Below, one piece after another: positions 62,371 through 64,000 of a stretch of 64,000 nucleotides of DNA. The notes below the pieces were generated by a model. The model had not been told where the DNA came from. It saw only the letters and a program-made list of their open reading frames with translations, and did no database searches. The stretch is from Amycolatopsis tolypomycina (GTDB lineage: Bacteria; Actinomycetota; Actinomycetes; Mycobacteriales; Pseudonocardiaceae): assembly GCF_900105945.1 (NCBI RefSeq), contig NZ_FNSO01000004.1:6390001-6454000 (forward strand), given 5' to 3'. The position numbers were made by a program, and so were the translations under genes. Every line of letters starts with the position of its first letter. Within the stretch, counting starts at the first letter, position 1.

Positions 62371-64000
62371 GACGGCCCCCCGAGGTCACCGCGTTCGAGC
62401 GCTTCCCAGTCCTGCGGCGTCGGGTCGCGGTACTTCCGGTGGCTCTCCTCGAGTTCTTGCTCGTAGGTCTGGTGGTCCGGGAACTTCCCGGTGCGCGCGG
62501 CTTCCCGGGCCGCCTTGAGTTCCCGGACGTCGTGCGTGCTGAGCGGCGGCGTGGTCGCGTTGACGCCCGGGCCCGTCGCGTACGTGACGCCCTTGCCCTT
62601 CGCGTGCTCGACCATGTGCCGGTAGGAGTCGTCCGCGATGTCGCCCCCGAGCGTGCCGGTCGTGGTGTGGAAGTGCTGCTGGTGGGCGTAGTCGAGCTGG
62701 TTGAGCTGCAGGGCCGTGTTCGGGTCGCCCGCCTCCAGCGCGGTGCGCTGCGCGTCGCGGTAGGACTGCGCGGTGAACCCGGACTCCGCGGTCCGCGAAC
62801 TGGTGCCGGTCCCGATGTGCGCCCGGTGCGACGCGTACTCCTCCTGGTACGCGGGTGCGTGGTTCTCCAGCTGCTTCTGCTGGTCCCCGGCCCCGCGCTT
62901 GGCGGCGCTGCCGCGGCCGAGCACCTCGTAGCCGATCGGGTGCTCCGACTGGTGGGTGTCGCCGCTGACCTTGCCCTTCGCCGGGCCGCCCGGTGCCTTC
63001 AGCCGGGCGTCGAACAGCTTGGTGAGCCGCTGCTGCTCCCGGCCCTTCGCGCCGTGGGTGCCGTCGTCGTAGCTGGTCTTGGCGCGCTTCGGCGGCTGCG
63101 GACCCGACGACGAACCGGGCGTCAGCCCCGGGTTGCTGCCCGGCGGCCGCTTGCCGCCACCGCCGCCGGCCGCCGCGCACGGCGTCACGCCGGTGAGGCC
63201 GAGGGGGTCGATCTGGCGGGTCGGGTTGGGCACGTACGCCAGCGAGTCCGGCGCCGGGCCCAGCCCGAGCGGGTCGTGGCTGAGGTAGCGCCCGGTTTCG
63301 GGGTCGTAGTAGCGGTGGAAGTTGTAGTGCAGCCCGGTTTCCCGGTCGTGGTACTGGCCGGGGAAGCGCAGCGGGGTCCAGGCCCGCGCGGGCTCGTCGG
63401 CGACCTGGCCCCAGAGAGTGGCGCGCGGGTGCCAGGCGACCTCGCCCGCTTCGTCGACGAGCTCGGCCGGGGCCCCGACCAGGTCGGTGACGATGGTGTG
63501 GAACCGCTCGCCGGTCCCCCACCGCTCGGTCTGGGCGATCGGCCGCCCGGACCCGGGCTCGCGGTCCCACCCGACGGTCATCCCGGCGTGGGTCTCCTCG
63601 GCCAGTTCGGTGCCGTCCCAGGTGAAGCCGATCGCCTCGGCGACGCGCCCTTCGCCGTCGAGCCGCAGTTTCGCGATCCGCCGCCCGAGCGCGTCGTACC
63701 GGTACACCCACTCGGTCCCGTCCGGGGTGCCGACCGCGGTGAGCCGGTCGTCGGAGTTCCAGTGGTAGTGCCAGCTCCGGCCGTGCCGCTGCCGCTCGAC
63801 CGTGCGGCCGAGGGCGTCGTGCCGGTAGACCGTGTCCCCGGCGGCGGTCAGCAGGGTGCCCGAGTACTGCCGCGGCCCGACCGCGGCGTCCGGTGACATC
63901 CGGGGCTCCGCCTCGGGCCGGGCCGGCCAGCCCGCGTGCGTGATGGCGCCGGACGCGCGGTAGGCGTAGTCCTCGCGCCACGCGGGCCCGGTCACCGAAC
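62352..64000 (-). CDS. RHS-repeat polymorphic toxin, C-terminal part (runs off right edge)
   Basis: About 549 C-terminal residues are visible. YD/RHS repeats (YRHDALGRTVERQRHGRSW, WVYRYDALGRRIAKLRLDG) lead to the RHS core end (FPGQYHDRETGLHYNFHRYY, DPETGRYLSHDPLGLG). PNPTRQIDPLGLTG is the usual junction to a variable toxin. The roughly 270-residue C-terminal domain begins with a Gly/Pro linker and contains DTHQSEHPIGYEVLGRGS, HRAHIGTGTSS and a His-rich HQQHFHTTTG stretch. The toxin type is not recognised; conserved His residues hint at a nuclease. No immunity gene follows, because the next gene is a convergent TetR. Confidence 0.85.
   Translation of the reverse strand, partial: SVTGPAWREDYAYRASGAITHAGWPARPEAEPRMSPDAAVGPRQYSGTLLTAAGDTVYRHDALGRTVERQRHGRSWHYHWNSDDRLTAVGTPDGTEWVYRYDALGRRIAKLRLDGEGRVAEAIGFTWDGTELAEETHAGMTVGWDREPGSGRPIAQTERWGTGERFHTIVTDLVGAPAELVDEAGEVAWHPRATLWGQVADEPARAWTPLRFPGQYHDRETGLHYNFHRYYDPETGRYLSHDPLGLGPAPDSLAYVPNPTRQIDPLGLTGVTPCAAAGGGGGKRPPGSNPGLTPGSSSGPQPPKRAKTSYDDGTHGAKGREQQRLTKLFDARLKAPGGPAKGKVSGDTHQSEHPIGYEVLGRGSAAKRGAGDQQKQLENHAPAYQEEYASHRAHIGTGTSSRTAESGFTAQSYRDAQRTALEAGDPNTALQLNQLDYAHQQHFHTTTGTLGGDIADDSYRHMVEHAKGKGVTYATGPGVNATTPPLSTHDVRELKAAREAARTGKFPDHQTYEQELEESHRKYRDPTPQDWEALERGDLGGPSYDSDD

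Noticed and set aside
1..64000. tRNA or rRNA genes
   Set aside because: No stretch with a recognisable tRNA cloverleaf/T-loop pattern or rRNA conserved segment was noticed; a covariance-model scan was not possible here.

Overview
The window is very GC-rich DNA with compact ATGA/GTGA-coupled operons and a large secreted plant-polysaccharide enzyme set. It carries a P450/ferredoxin/ferredoxin-reductase trio, an ImuA'-ImuB-DnaE2 mutasome and a DUF222/HNH gene. This points to a soil actinomycete of the Amycolatopsis/Pseudonocardiaceae type; the genus is an inference from gene content and style, not proven. No rRNA, tRNA or CRISPR was recognised.

Layout. 1-7.8 kb: a pectin (rhamnogalacturonan I) utilisation locus. 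A minus-strand operon (solute-binding lipoprotein, two permeases, YesL-like protein, LacI regulator running off the left edge) diverges from a plus-strand pair (Tat-exported RG-lyase-like enzyme and RG acetylesterase). The 275-bp divergent region holds several operator-like palindromes. 7.9-19.1 kb: a TPR protein, an FMN/F420-type oxidase-like protein, a STAS protein, a 58-bp tandem repeat, an RsbQ-RsbP-STAS stress-signalling module, LysR/dapA, a methyltransferase, glmS and a secreted BNR_4 beta-propeller protein. 19.2-24.9 kb: a complete cytochrome P450 electron chain with a TetR regulator, diverging from an aldo-keto reductase and a luciferase-like oxidoreductase.

24.9-31.9 kb is an accessory, rearranged stretch. 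It holds an IS3-type element with unusually long nested inverted ends, degenerate 41-bp repeats, a MarR/SRPBCC pair, a methyltransferase gene whose centre is replaced by foreign sequence, and a DUF222/HNH endonuclease gene split by a group II intron whose boundaries can be placed to the base.

31.9-41.3 kb: a GH-A glycosidase with CBM2 under a CebR-like operator, an M1 peptidase, an unknown 411-residue protein, and a TetR/MFS efflux pair sharing a near-perfect 40-bp palindrome. An IS110 element sits exactly at the start codon of the next gene (an NAD(P)H-binding protein). 41.3-47.6 kb: SOS mutasome genes dnaE2, imuB and imuA' with LexA-box-like sites. A 16-unit, 21-bp array with higher-order structure lies between imuA' and imuB. 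47.6-57.2 kb: a methyltransferase, a type II NADH dehydrogenase, an exported S33-type hydrolase, and a GntR-ABC operon followed by three tandem PAF-acetylhydrolase-like domains. The last two domains are fused, and one carries an in-frame palindromic 63-bp insertion. 57.2-60.8 kb: an arabinoxylan operon (GH62, SGNH-GH10 fusion, CE1 esterase) with CGAAA/TTTCG operators. 60.8-64 kb: a membrane protein/TetR pair and the C-terminal part of an Rhs toxin that runs off the right edge.

The main theme is plant cell-wall breakdown (pectin, arabinoxylan, cellulose-bound substrates) with local sugar-responsive repressors, interleaved with stress and SOS functions and several mobile or repeat elements.
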